This document shows, piece after piece, positions 15,156-22,591 of a stretch of 45,500 bases of DNA; position 1 is the first letter of the stretch; every line of letters begins with the position of its first letter. The stretch is from positions 1 through 45,500 of the forward strand of contig PMYL01000059.1 of NCBI GenBank assembly GCA_003170825.1, read 5' to 3'. Position numbers and translations under genes: made by a program. A model generated the notes under the pieces. It worked only from the letters and a program-made list of their open reading frames with translations, was not told the DNA's origin and did not search any database. The DNA is from Acidobacteriaceae bacterium (GTDB lineage: Bacteria > Acidobacteriota > Terriglobia > Terriglobales > Acidobacteriaceae).

Positions 15156-16226
15156 ATGCTCATGGAAGAAAACAAGCCGCTTGCGTCCTTCACGACCTTC
15201 GGCATCGGCGGCCCGGCGCGCTGGTTTGTTGAGGCAGCCAGCGAAGAGGAGATCGTTGAGGCGGCGGCATGGGCGCGGGAGCGCGGGCTGGCGCTTTTTG
15301 TGCTGGGCGGCGGCAGCAATCTGCTGGTCTCCGACGCCGGATTCGATGGCCTGGTGCTGCGGGTGGGATTGCGCGGCATTGCGGTGGCCGAGACGGTGGA
15401 GGATTCAGGCCAAACGATCTATCAGGTTGGCGCCGGCGAGGACTGGGATGGCTTTGTGGAGCGCGCCGTACGGGACAACTGCGCGGGCGTCGAGTGCCTG
15501 GCAGGCATTCCGGGCACAGTGGGCGGAACTCCGGTTCAGAATGTAGGCGCATACGGGCAGGAGGTGGCTTCGGCCATCGAGCGGGTGCGCGCCTTTGACC
15601 TGGAAGAGCATGAATTTGTCGAGTTTTCAGGTGCGGAGTGCGGTTTCGCCTACCGCCGCAGCCGCTTCAACTCGGCGGATCGCGGGCGGTACGTCGTCAC
15701 CCGCGTGGACTACCGGCTCACCCCCGGCGGCGCGCCCACATTGCGCTATGCGGAGCTGCAACGCGCCCTTGCGGAGAGTGAGAGAGAGGGCAGGGAAGTG
15801 AGCCTTGCCGAGGTTGCCGCGGCCGTGCGCCGCGTTCGCCGGTCCAAGGGAATGCTGTTGGTCGAGGGCGATCCCGACTGCCGCAGCGCGGGCAGCTTTT
15901 TCAAGAATCCGGTGGTCACAGAGGAGCAGGTGCGGCGCATTGCCGAGTGCAGCGCGAAAGAGCCGCCGCGCTTTCCTGCCGGGACAGGGCCTGAGAATAT
16001 GGGCCGGGTCAAAGTACCTGCCGCGTGGCTCATTGAGCAGGCTGGTTTCGCGAAGGGCTACGCGCTGGGCGCGGCGGGCGTGTCGTCGCGGCATACGCTG
16101 GCGCTGGTGAACCGCGGCGGCGCGAGCGCGGCAGAGATTCTCGCTTTGGCCAGCCAGATTGCCACCGCGGTCGAGGCCCGCTTTGGCATTCATCTTGAAA
16201 TGGAGCCGGTGATGCTGGGATTCTGA
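15156..16226 (+). CDS. murB: UDP-N-acetylenolpyruvoylglucosamine reductase
   Basis: A 356-residue FAD enzyme reducing UDP-GlcNAc-enolpyruvate to UDP-MurNAc in the cytosol, an early peptidoglycan step. The FAD-binding domain includes TTFGIGGPA near residues 13-21, VLGGGSNLLV near 49-58 and the flavin-contact segment IPGTVGGTPVQNVGAYGQE near 119-137. The substrate-binding domain has GSFFKNPVV, whose serine is the proton donor, and the final acidic EMEP. The Tyr-containing insert AYRRSRF marks the E. coli type (type I). It is not beside other mur genes. The start at 15156 (ATGCTC) could instead be the second ATG two codons on. Confidence 0.95.
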   Translation: MLMEENKPLASFTTFGIGGPARWFVEAASEEEIVEAAAWARERGLALFVLGGGSNLLVSDAGFDGLVLRVGLRGIAVAETVEDSGQTIYQVGAGEDWDGFVERAVRDNCAGVECLAGIPGTVGGTPVQNVGAYGQEVASAIERVRAFDLEEHEFVEFSGAECGFAYRRSRFNSADRGRYVVTRVDYRLTPGGAPTLRYAELQRALAESEREGREVSLAEVAAAVRRVRRSKGMLLVEGDPDCRSAGSFFKNPVVTEEQVRRIAECSAKEPPRFPAGTGPENMGRVKVPAAWLIEQAGFAKGYALGAAGVSSRHTLALVNRGGASAAEILALASQIATAVEARFGIHLEMEPVMLGF

Positions 16227-16280
16227 TTGCGGGAATAGAATTGACAGTTAGCTCAATTGAGGCTCAGACAGCGTGGTAGC

Positions 16281-17468
16281 GTGAAAGTCAACTATCCTTC
16301 TCTAGTTCGCTTCTTCAGGCAGCAAAGCCTTTACCTCGCCGTTTCCGCAGTCGGTGGCGCCATTTTCTGGGCCATCGGACAGCCGATCAATCCCGCGACG
16401 ATCCTGGTGTACTCTCTTTGCATTGGGAATCTCCTCACCCCTGCAACCGATCGACTGAACTTCCTTTATCGGCAAAGGCCGTTCCCTTTCAACTGGCTGG
16501 TTTTCCTGCCAGTCCTACTTGTACTTGCGATCCCTGTCTACGTGTTTTCGAGTGTAGTGGTATGGTTGATTGCCCCGCCTACTCCGCAGACGGTTTCTCA
16601 TCTCATTAGAACCGGATGGAAGTTCCCGTATCTAATCACCTTCGTTTTCGGTGTTCTCTCGTTTCTGTACCACACGACGAAGGAGCGGCTGGAACGGCGC
16701 AACATCGAGCTTCAGCATTCGGTTGAACTCGGGACAGCTCGGCTTGAAATGCAGGAGCAGGAATTGCAGCGGGCCCGGGAGATACAGCAGTCGCTGCTTC
16801 CAAGCAAAATTCCCCAGCTTCCGGGATTTGAAGTCGCTGGAGCATGGCAACCGGCTCTCTCCGTGAGCGGGGATTACTACGACGTGCTCCGGCTCGGCGA
16901 CCACCGGCTTGGAATCTGCATTGCCGACGTGGTCGGAAAAGGGGTATCGGCCGCGCTTCTGATGGCCAATGTGCAAGCCGCGGTTCGCGCGTTTGCGAGC
17001 GACTCGGAGAGCCCGGCCAGGGTGTGCGGCAAAGTCAACAGCCTGTTGCACGAGAACATTGCGACGGGGAAGTTCGTGACGTTTTTTTACGGAATCCTCG
17101 ATGGTGAAGCGCGTACGTTTCAGTACTGCAACGCCGGACATCTTTACCCCATCCTCGTCTCTGCCGGTTCTGTCCACATGCTGGAGCAAGGCGGCGCAGT
17201 GCTCGGCGTCTTCCCAAGCTGGAAATACGAGGACTCGGTGATCGAGTTGAGGGCAGGGGACCGCTTGCTCCTGTTCACCGACGGCATCACGGAAGCGTCG
17301 GATGCGCACGGGCAGGAATTCGAAGAAACGAGTATTGCAACATTTGCAAAGGCCAACGCTGGACTCTCCGCAAGCGAGCTGAATCGCCGGCTGCTCGCGG
17401 AGGTCACGGCCTTTTGCGAGGCTCAATTCCAAGATGACGCAACGCTCCTGGTAATTGCCGCAACTTGA
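16281..17468 (+). CDS. Membrane-anchored SpoIIE/RsbU-type serine phosphatase
   Basis: About 395 residues. The N-terminal part has about four hydrophobic segments (near 17-35, 40-55, 73-98 and 115-131), then a coiled-coil-like stretch (about 133-170) and a PP2C/SpoIIE phosphatase domain. GDYYD at 197-201, IADVVGKG at 214-221, the NAGH motif and FTDGITEA and DDATLLVI near the end give the metal-binding aspartates. Such enzymes dephosphorylate anti-anti-sigma factors in partner-switching stress pathways. No sensory domain beyond the membrane region is seen, and no anti-sigma gene is adjacent. Start uncertain: GTG 16281 or TTG 16257, neither with a good ribosome site. Confidence 0.88.
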   Translation: MKVNYPSLVRFFRQQSLYLAVSAVGGAIFWAIGQPINPATILVYSLCIGNLLTPATDRLNFLYRQRPFPFNWLVFLPVLLVLAIPVYVFSSVVVWLIAPPTPQTVSHLIRTGWKFPYLITFVFGVLSFLYHTTKERLERRNIELQHSVELGTARLEMQEQELQRAREIQQSLLPSKIPQLPGFEVAGAWQPALSVSGDYYDVLRLGDHRLGICIADVVGKGVSAALLMANVQAAVRAFASDSESPARVCGKVNSLLHENIATGKFVTFFYGILDGEARTFQYCNAGHLYPILVSAGSVHMLEQGGAVLGVFPSWKYEDSVIELRAGDRLLLFTDGITEASDAHGQEFEETSIATFAKANAGLSASELNRRLLAEVTAFCEAQFQDDATLLVIAAT

Positions 17469-17616
17469 GCGTTCCCGATTCGCCCAGCTTCCGTGCCCGT
17501 TCCGCAGCCACGCACCGCAATCCAAGAAGCGGAACCGAGAACCTCTTTGGCAAAGGGTGGCATAAGTGTCCAGTGCACGCCAAAATTCGCCGCTGGCTGG
17601 TACCCTATCCTCAGGC

Positions 17617-18972
17617 ATGAACGACAATTTGCACCAGTTGCGCTGTTTTGGATGCGGGGCGCGGATCGCGGGGGCGGAAGCGCGCCCGGACTTTCGCTGC
17701 GCGGTCTGCGGAGAGCTGTTTGAAGTGGAGTATCCGGGCTGGAGCCAGCGCAAGGGGCCTGATCGCCCCAATCCCGGCGCGCTCAAGTGGCTGTGGCGGG
17801 AGCGGCGCTCGTCCTCTGAGGCGCTGGACCACTCCGGCGTCTGGCGATTCCGCGAGCTGCTGCCGATTCTGGACAGCTTGAACAACGCCGTGACTTTGCG
17901 CGAGGGCAATACGCCCCTCTACCACCTGCCCCGCGCCTCCAAGGCCCTGGGAATCGACCAGCTCTTCGCCAAGCACCAGGGAATGAACCCGACAGGTTCC
18001 TTCAAAGACACGGGCATGACCGCGGCGATGAGCGTGGCCAAGGAGCGTGGCTTCGAGTGGGTGGCCTGCGCGTCGACAGGGAACACCTCTGCCGCGATGT
18101 CCGCCTATGCCGCGCGCGCCGGGCTGCGCAGCCTGGTGCTGATTCCCGAGGGAAAGATCGCCTGGGGCAAGCTGTCACAGGCCATGGACTACGGCTCCGT
18201 CACCTGCCAGTTGAAGGCCGATTTCGACGGCTGCCTCCGCTTGCTGACGCAGATTGTGAACGAAGCGCCCATCTACCTGCTCAACTCGGTCAATCCCTAC
18301 CGGTTGGAAGGGCAGAAGACGCCGGCCTTCGAGATTGCCGAGGCCTTCGACTGGAATGTTCCCGACCACCTGATTGTGCCCGGAGGCAACCTGGGCAACA
18401 GTTCGGCGCTGGGCAAGGGCTTCCGCGAACTGCACGAGTTGGGACTGGTGGCGCGGCAGCCGCGCATCTCCGTGATTCAGGCAGCGGGGGCCAATCCGCT
18501 GGTGCGCTCCTTTGAAACCAGCCACGGAGCCGCATTGGAGCCGGTAGAGGCGCACACGCGGGCCACCGCAATTCGCATCGGCAATCCGGCTTCGTGGCGC
18601 AAGGCAGCGCGGGTCATCCAGGAGACGGGCGGCTGGTGTCTGGACGTGACCGAGGCCGAGATAGCGATCGCCAAGGCCGAAGTGGGCGCTGAAGGGCTGG
18701 GCTGCGAGCCGGCCTCCGCCGTCACCCTCGCAGGGTTGAAAAAGCTGTGTGCCCAGGGCGCGATCGAGCCAGGCGAAACGGTGGTTCTGATGCTCACCGG
18801 CCACACCCTCAAGGACGCCGATTACACCATCGACTTCCATCGTGGAACGCTCTTGACGGATGAGGAGAGTGTTGGCCGGGAGGCGGAGATCAAGGGTTTG
18901 CGGCGCAACGCGCAGGTGGTCGAGGCCACGCCGGCCGCGGTGCTGGCCGCGATGAAGGACAGAGTGGGATGA
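17617..18972 (+). CDS. thrC: Threonine synthase
   Basis: A 451-residue PLP enzyme converting O-phospho-L-homoserine to threonine. An N-terminal zinc-ribbon-like segment (C10, C13, C28, C31) is a known addition in this subfamily. The fold-type II domain follows, with the Schiff-base lysine K130 in NPTGSFKDTGM, ASTGNTSAA for phosphate binding and PGGNLGNSSALGKGF for the cofactor phosphate. ATG 17617 is preferred; an in-frame start 17 codons upstream adds unrelated residues. Its stop overlaps the thrB start by 4 bases (ATGA), so the pair is translationally coupled. Confidence 0.95.
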   Translation: MNDNLHQLRCFGCGARIAGAEARPDFRCAVCGELFEVEYPGWSQRKGPDRPNPGALKWLWRERRSSSEALDHSGVWRFRELLPILDSLNNAVTLREGNTPLYHLPRASKALGIDQLFAKHQGMNPTGSFKDTGMTAAMSVAKERGFEWVACASTGNTSAAMSAYAARAGLRSLVLIPEGKIAWGKLSQAMDYGSVTCQLKADFDGCLRLLTQIVNEAPIYLLNSVNPYRLEGQKTPAFEIAEAFDWNVPDHLIVPGGNLGNSSALGKGFRELHELGLVARQPRISVIQAAGANPLVRSFETSHGAALEPVEAHTRATAIRIGNPASWRKAARVIQETGGWCLDVTEAEIAIAKAEVGAEGLGCEPASAVTLAGLKKLCAQGAIEPGETVVLMLTGHTLKDADYTIDFHRGTLLTDEESVGREAEIKGLRRNAQVVEATPAAVLAAMKDRVG

Positions 18973-19910
18973 GCGACGCCTTGAGAGCAAAGGCCGGGAG
19001 TCTCCGGCTGCGCCTGCCTGCCACCTCAGCCAATCTCGGCCCCGGTTTCGACGCTGTCGCCGTGGCCTTCGACTTCTATCTTGAGATCGAGGCTGAACCG
19101 GCCGCGGAGTTCTCGATTGCCGCGACCGGCAGGGACTGGGAGCTCATTTCGAGGCTTGAGAATCATCTCATCCTGGAGATTTACAAAGGGCTGCTTCAGA
19201 GCCATGGCCGGCCGATCATGCCATTGGCAATTCGCATGGCCAATGACATTCCGCTTGGAATGGGCTGCGGCTCGTCCGCGGCCGGACGGCTGGCGGCCAT
19301 TGTGCTCGCAGTGCACTTTGGCCAGTTGGGCTGGAGCCCGGAGCACATTCTCGAAGAGGCATCGGCGCTGGAGGGCCATCCGGACAACGCTTCGGCCTGT
19401 TGGCTGGGCGGGTTTGTCGCCGCGGCCTGCGAAGGCAAAACCGTGCATGTGGCCCGGGCCGTCCCTCCGGCCGAGTGGCGGGCCATCGTCGTTCTTCCCG
19501 CGGAGCCGTTGTCCACCAACAAGGCCCGCGGCATGCTTCCCGACTGCTACTCACGGGCCGACGTTGTGGCCAACATACAGTCCGTGGCGCTGCTGGGGCT
19601 TGCCTTTGTCCAGGGGCGAGCTGATCTGCTGCGCATCGCCATGCAGGACCGCATTCACCAGCCCTACCGCGCGCCCATCTGTCCGCTGCTGCTTCCTCTG
19701 CTGCCGCTGGCAGGAGATCACGGCATTCTGGGAGCAGCGCTGAGTGGCGCCGGTCCAGCCGTTCTTGTAGTGGTCGGCAGCGAGGAAAGCCTCCCGGAGG
19801 CTTCGGCCGCCATCCGCAATGCGGTTGCAGGCCTGCCGGAGCCGGAACTCGTGGTCTGCCGGTTTTTGCCTGCCGGGGCAAGGCAGTTCCTTGAGACGGA
19901 CCAGAGTTGA
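18969..19910 (+). CDS. thrB: Homoserine kinase (GHMP family)
   Basis: A 313-residue cytosolic kinase making O-phosphohomoserine, the substrate of the threonine synthase encoded just upstream. GHMP-kinase motifs are clear: LPATSANLGPGFDAVAVA near residues 16-33, the ATP-binding IPLGMGCGSSAA near 94-105, and [14 protein letters not shown] in the C-terminal part. DNASACWLGGF is also typical. Length is normal. No homoserine dehydrogenase gene is in the window. Confidence 0.95.
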   Translation: MSDALRAKAGSLRLRLPATSANLGPGFDAVAVAFDFYLEIEAEPAAEFSIAATGRDWELISRLENHLILEIYKGLLQSHGRPIMPLAIRMANDIPLGMGCGSSAAGRLAAIVLAVHFGQLGWSPEHILEEASALEGHPDNASACWLGGFVAAACEGKTVHVARAVPPAEWRAIVVLPAEPLSTNKARGMLPDCYSRADVVANIQSVALLGLAFVQGRADLLRIAMQDRIHQPYRAPICPLLLPLLPLAGDHGILGAALSGAGPAVLVVVGSEESLPEASAAIRNAVAGLPEPELVVCRFLPAGARQFLETDQS

Positions 19911-20037
19911 TGGCCGGGAGCCGTATTCCGGACACGTCGATGAAAAGGTTGTCATTGCGGTAACTTCTTGCTTCGGCTCTAGTGGCTTTCTAGGTAATCC
20001 CCCATTAGTTATTGCTACTTCGATTACCTAAGATTCC

Positions 20038-20066
20038 TTGCTATTCACCCCGGAAACACCTAAATT
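20038..20066 (+). promoter_or_regulatory. Sigma-70-like promoter within the candidate sRNA locus
   Basis: TTGCTA (20038-20043) and TAAATT (20061-20066) have a 17-base spacer. Transcription would start near 20073, about 28 bases before the terminator stem, giving a very short RNA or, with read-through, the trxA leader. Confidence 0.4.
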
Positions 20067-20100
20067 CGCTGCGTGGGCAGTTCTGGGGGAGGGCTGCTCT

Positions 20101-20140
20101 AGCGCCCGCGATCCTTTTCAGGATCCGGGCGCTTTTGTTT
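20101..20140 (+). terminator. Strong intrinsic terminator without an upstream protein gene
   Basis: AGCGCCCGCGATCCT (20101-20115) pairs with AGGATCCGGGCGCT (20120-20133) with a one-base bulge, followed by TTTTGTTT. The nearest upstream gene, thrB, ends about 190 bases earlier, so it may end thrB read-through or a small RNA. Confidence 0.75.
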
Positions 20141-20332
20141 GCTCCCATGGCGCGGCGAGAGCGCTCTAAGGCCAGCGTCTCAGAGGCACGCCAGCGAATT
20201 GGTTCGCACATCGCACACCCACCTGCCGTTTACGGTTCAGGCGCGGTTTGCGACTTTCCGCCAGAGTGCCGCATCCCATGAAAGCGCGATTCCCGGTACA
20301 CTGGAAGAAGTGTGGGCGCCGCAAGGAGGATC

Positions 20333-20665
20333 ATGGCTGGTTTGGGAGTCCTGGAAGTCAACGATGCAACGTTCGATCAGGAAGTGCTGCACAGCGAGCA
20401 GCCGGTTCTGGTGGATTTTTGGGCCGTTTGGTGCGGTCCGTGCAAGGCAATCGAGCCGATCGTGGACGGCGTAGCCGCAACCTATGCCGGCAAGCTGAAG
20501 GTGATCAAGGTAAATGTGGACGAAAATGGCGCCACACCGTCGCGCTACGGCATTCGCGGCATTCCCGCACTGCTGTTTTTCAAGGGCGGTAAGGTGGCCG
20601 ATCAGATCGTGGGCTATGTGCCCCAGGACGTGATTGAAGAGAAGATCAAGCGCCTGTTGGCGTAA
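20333..20665 (+). CDS. trxA: Thioredoxin
   Basis: A 110-residue cytosolic thioredoxin that reduces protein disulfides. It has VLVDFWAVWCGPCKAIEP, with redox cysteines C34 and C37 in the classical WCGPC motif (Trp present), and the cis-proline segment RGIPALLFFKGG. Length is standard. AAGGAGG at 20323-20329 fixes the start at ATG 20333; an upstream TTG is rejected. It is transcribed alone and ends at a hairpin shared with the convergent lexA. Confidence 0.95.
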   Translation: MAGLGVLEVNDATFDQEVLHSEQPVLVDFWAVWCGPCKAIEPIVDGVAATYAGKLKVIKVNVDENGATPSRYGIRGIPALLFFKGGKVADQIVGYVPQDVIEEKIKRLLA

Positions 20666-20698
20666 CGGAACTCCGCGGAAGCCGCAGATTGGCAATGG

Positions 20699-20726
20699 GA
20701 AGGCCCGGTGGGTGCGCCGGGCCTTC
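20699..20726. terminator. Hairpin terminator between trxA and lexA
   Basis: GAAGGCCCGG (20699-20708) and CCGGGCCTTC (20717-20726) form a perfect 10-bp stem with an 8-base loop. There is no long T-run on either side, but its position between convergent genes suits a bidirectional terminator. Confidence 0.65.
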
Positions 20727-20751
20727 ACCGTATTCGGCGACAAACGAACGG

Positions 20752-21357
20752 TTAACGGTACTTGCGCAGCACGCCGAGCACGCGGCCCTGAATGGCTACC
20801 TGCGCGGCCGGAACATAGATGGGCTCCATCTCCATGTTGGCCGGTTGCAGCCGCACTTGGTTGCCCTCCGTGTAGAAGCGCTTCAAGGTGGTCTCGGAGC
20901 CATGCACCAGGGCCACCACGATCTCGCCCTGGCGAGCCGTACGCGCGCGCTCCACCAGCACGTAATCGCCGTTGATGATGTGTTCGTCGCGCATCGAATC
21001 TCCGCGCACCTCGAGGGCGAAGACGTCGCGGTTGCCCACCACGTCATGCAGCGAGATGCTCTCCTCGGTCTCCATCGCTTCGACGGGAAAGCCGGCGGCG
21101 ATTCGCCCGGCCAGCGGCAGCCTGTCGCTGGTGCGGGTGCGCGTGCCCGGCGGCAGAACGTCGATGGAGCGGCTGCGGTTATGCACGCGGTCCAGCAGCC
21201 CCTTCTTTTCCAGGTTGGTAATGTGCTTGTGCACGGTTGCCAGGCTCTTCAGCCCCATGCCGCGCGCAATCTCCTCAAACGACGGGGAGTAGCCGTTGCG
21301 CGCCACAAACGATTCGAGGAAGTCGAGAACCTCTTTTTGCCTTCTTGTAACAGCCAT
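20752..21357 (-). CDS. lexA: LexA repressor
   Basis: A 201-residue SOS repressor. The N-terminal winged-helix domain (about 1-65) reads TRRQKEVLDFLESFVARNGY, PSFEEIARGMGL and SLATVHKHITNLEKKGLL. The autocleavage site is A88-G89 in RIAAGFPVEA. The C-terminal S24 peptidase-like domain has the catalytic serine S121 in VRGDSM and lysine K159 in ETTLKRF. RecA-stimulated self-cleavage derepresses DNA-repair genes. All catalytic residues are present, so it should be functional. Its own promoter region has TTCGC repeats that may be LexA sites. Confidence 0.96.
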   Translation of the reverse strand: MAVTRRQKEVLDFLESFVARNGYSPSFEEIARGMGLKSLATVHKHITNLEKKGLLDRVHNRSRSIDVLPPGTRTRTSDRLPLAGRIAAGFPVEAMETEESISLHDVVGNRDVFALEVRGDSMRDEHIINGDYVLVERARTARQGEIVVALVHGSETTLKRFYTEGNQVRLQPANMEMEPIYVPAAQVAIQGRVLGVLRKYR

Positions 21358-21363
21358 GCGAAC

Positions 21364-21394
21364 ATTATAGCGAATAAACGGCGAACCGCGTCAA
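21364..21394 (-). promoter_or_regulatory. lexA promoter with possible LexA site
   Basis: On the minus strand, TTGACG (21394-21389) and TATAAT (21369-21364) are separated by 19 bases, slightly long. Inside the spacer is GTTC-N7-ATTC, close to the GTTC-N7-GTTC direct repeat known for alphaproteobacterial LexA; another GTTC lies just past the -10 box. Self-repression is expected for lexA, but this motif is inference. The transcript leader would be very short. Confidence 0.5.
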
Positions 21395-21802
21395 CTCTTT
21401 TTCGACTTTTTTCGGTCACTGCGCAAACTGGCTTCTGAAGACCTTCTTTACGTGTTCCAGGCGCTTGCGCTAGAGCGGAAGCGTAAAGCATGTCCCGAGA
21501 CCATGTGTAAAGGATGTCATGGAACTGAACACCTTGAGCAGGGGTGGTAAACCGGGGTCATAAGCGGCGTGCAAACATTCGCCGTTTTGGGACATTTCCC
21601 CTTGCCTGTGCCGATTCTGGAATCCCCTCTTGTTCTTTCTTCTTTCCAATCTTGAGTTCTTCTCCCCCACGCGGGATGGTTATGGGGAGCCGTTCCTTAG
21701 CGCACACTAAGCCGGCCGGGATGCGGCGCGGCGAATGCCGTGCCCTTTCGTAGAGCGGGCTGCCGTTGCGGGTTGAGGACGCTGCCCAAGAGGAAGGCTG
21801 CC
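21395..21802. other. Intergenic region between lexA and the flagellar regulators
   Basis: About 400 bases between divergent genes, with no convincing coding sequence. It contains two copies of GTAAAG-S-ATGTC about 26 bases apart (near 21481-21520), which resemble the end of a decayed insertion element, then a pyrimidine-rich stretch (near 21600-21670). No sigma-54 or clear sigma-70 promoter for the response regulator was found. Confidence 0.4.
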
Positions 21803-22561
21803 ATGAGGTTATTGATCGCCGAAGACGACAAGGCATTGGGATTGTTTTTGAGCCGCGGCCTGGAAGCCGACGGGCATCGCGTGCGCGTGGCCAGCGATGG
21901 AGCGGCCGCCGTAGAGGCATTTCGTCAGGAGATGCCGGATTTGACCATCCTCGATCTCAATATGCCGGTCAAGGACGGCGAGCAGGTGCTCAAGGAGGTT
22001 CGGGCCATTGACGCAGACCTGCCGGTGCTGGTGCTGACCGCGCGGCAGGAGGTGGACACACGCGTCCGCTGCCTGGACTGCGGGGCCGACGACCTGATGA
22101 TCAAGCCCTTCAGCCTGCACGAGCTGCGAGCCCGCTGCCGGGCCCTGTTGCGGCGCAAGCGGGAGGCGCGGCTGCAATTGAGGGCCGGCAACCTGGAACT
22201 CGACCGGCTGGATCACACGGCCCGCCGCGCCGGCCAGTCGATCCTGCTCACCAACAAGGAATTTGCCCTGCTGGAGCACCTGATGCTCAACCGCGGCCAG
22301 TGCGTCTCGCGGGTGGAGCTGCTGGACTCGGTCTGGAATCTGGAGCCGGCGCAGACCACCAACATTGTGGATGTCTACATTAACTACCTGCGCCGCAAGC
22401 TCAAGGACCCGCCCCCCGGACAACTGATCCGGACGGTGCGCGGGCAGGGCTACGTGGTGCCTTCGGAGGCTGATCTGGCCCTCGCCGCAACCCCCGCGTT
22501 CGTCATTCCCACGGCCAGGCCGTCAGCAACCGGTCCGGTCCCTGAAGCGCACTCGCTTTGA
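21803..22561 (+). CDS. OmpR/PhoB-type response regulator
   Basis: A 252-residue two-component regulator. The receiver domain (1-115) has the acidic pocket EDD at 7-9, phosphoacceptor D51 in ILDLNMP, T79 in LTA and K101 in IKPFS, so it should be phosphorylatable. The C-terminal winged helix (about 125-225) includes LLTNKEFALLEHLMLNRG, TTNIVDVYINYLRRKL and IRTVRGQGYV. It ends with a Pro/Ala-rich tail of about 25 residues. No histidine kinase is adjacent. It lies 30 bases before the sigma-54 activator that heads the flagellar cluster, suggesting regulation of motility. AGGAAGG precedes ATG 21803. Confidence 0.93.
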   Translation: MRLLIAEDDKALGLFLSRGLEADGHRVRVASDGAAAVEAFRQEMPDLTILDLNMPVKDGEQVLKEVRAIDADLPVLVLTARQEVDTRVRCLDCGADDLMIKPFSLHELRARCRALLRRKREARLQLRAGNLELDRLDHTARRAGQSILLTNKEFALLEHLMLNRGQCVSRVELLDSVWNLEPAQTTNIVDVYINYLRRKLKDPPPGQLIRTVRGQGYVVPSEADLALAATPAFVIPTARPSATGPVPEAHSL

Positions 22562-22591
22562 TCAACCCGCTCGATGGTTAGGAGAATACCC

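Larger units (their letters stand above)
19991..20140 (+). ncRNA. Candidate structured small RNA locus
   Basis: The 422 bases between thrB and trxA hold no gene but show ordered features. TAGGTAATC (19991-19999) pairs perfectly with GATTACCTA (20022-20030). A promoter-like pair follows (20038-20066), then a G-rich stretch flanked by GCAG/CTGC, and finally a strong intrinsic terminator (20101-20140) that terminates no visible protein gene. The region is also less GC-rich than its neighbours. The transcript would be either about 150 bases long or, if the internal promoter is used, only about 65. I cannot match it to a known family; 6S-like RNA is possible but not shown. Confidence 0.35.
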
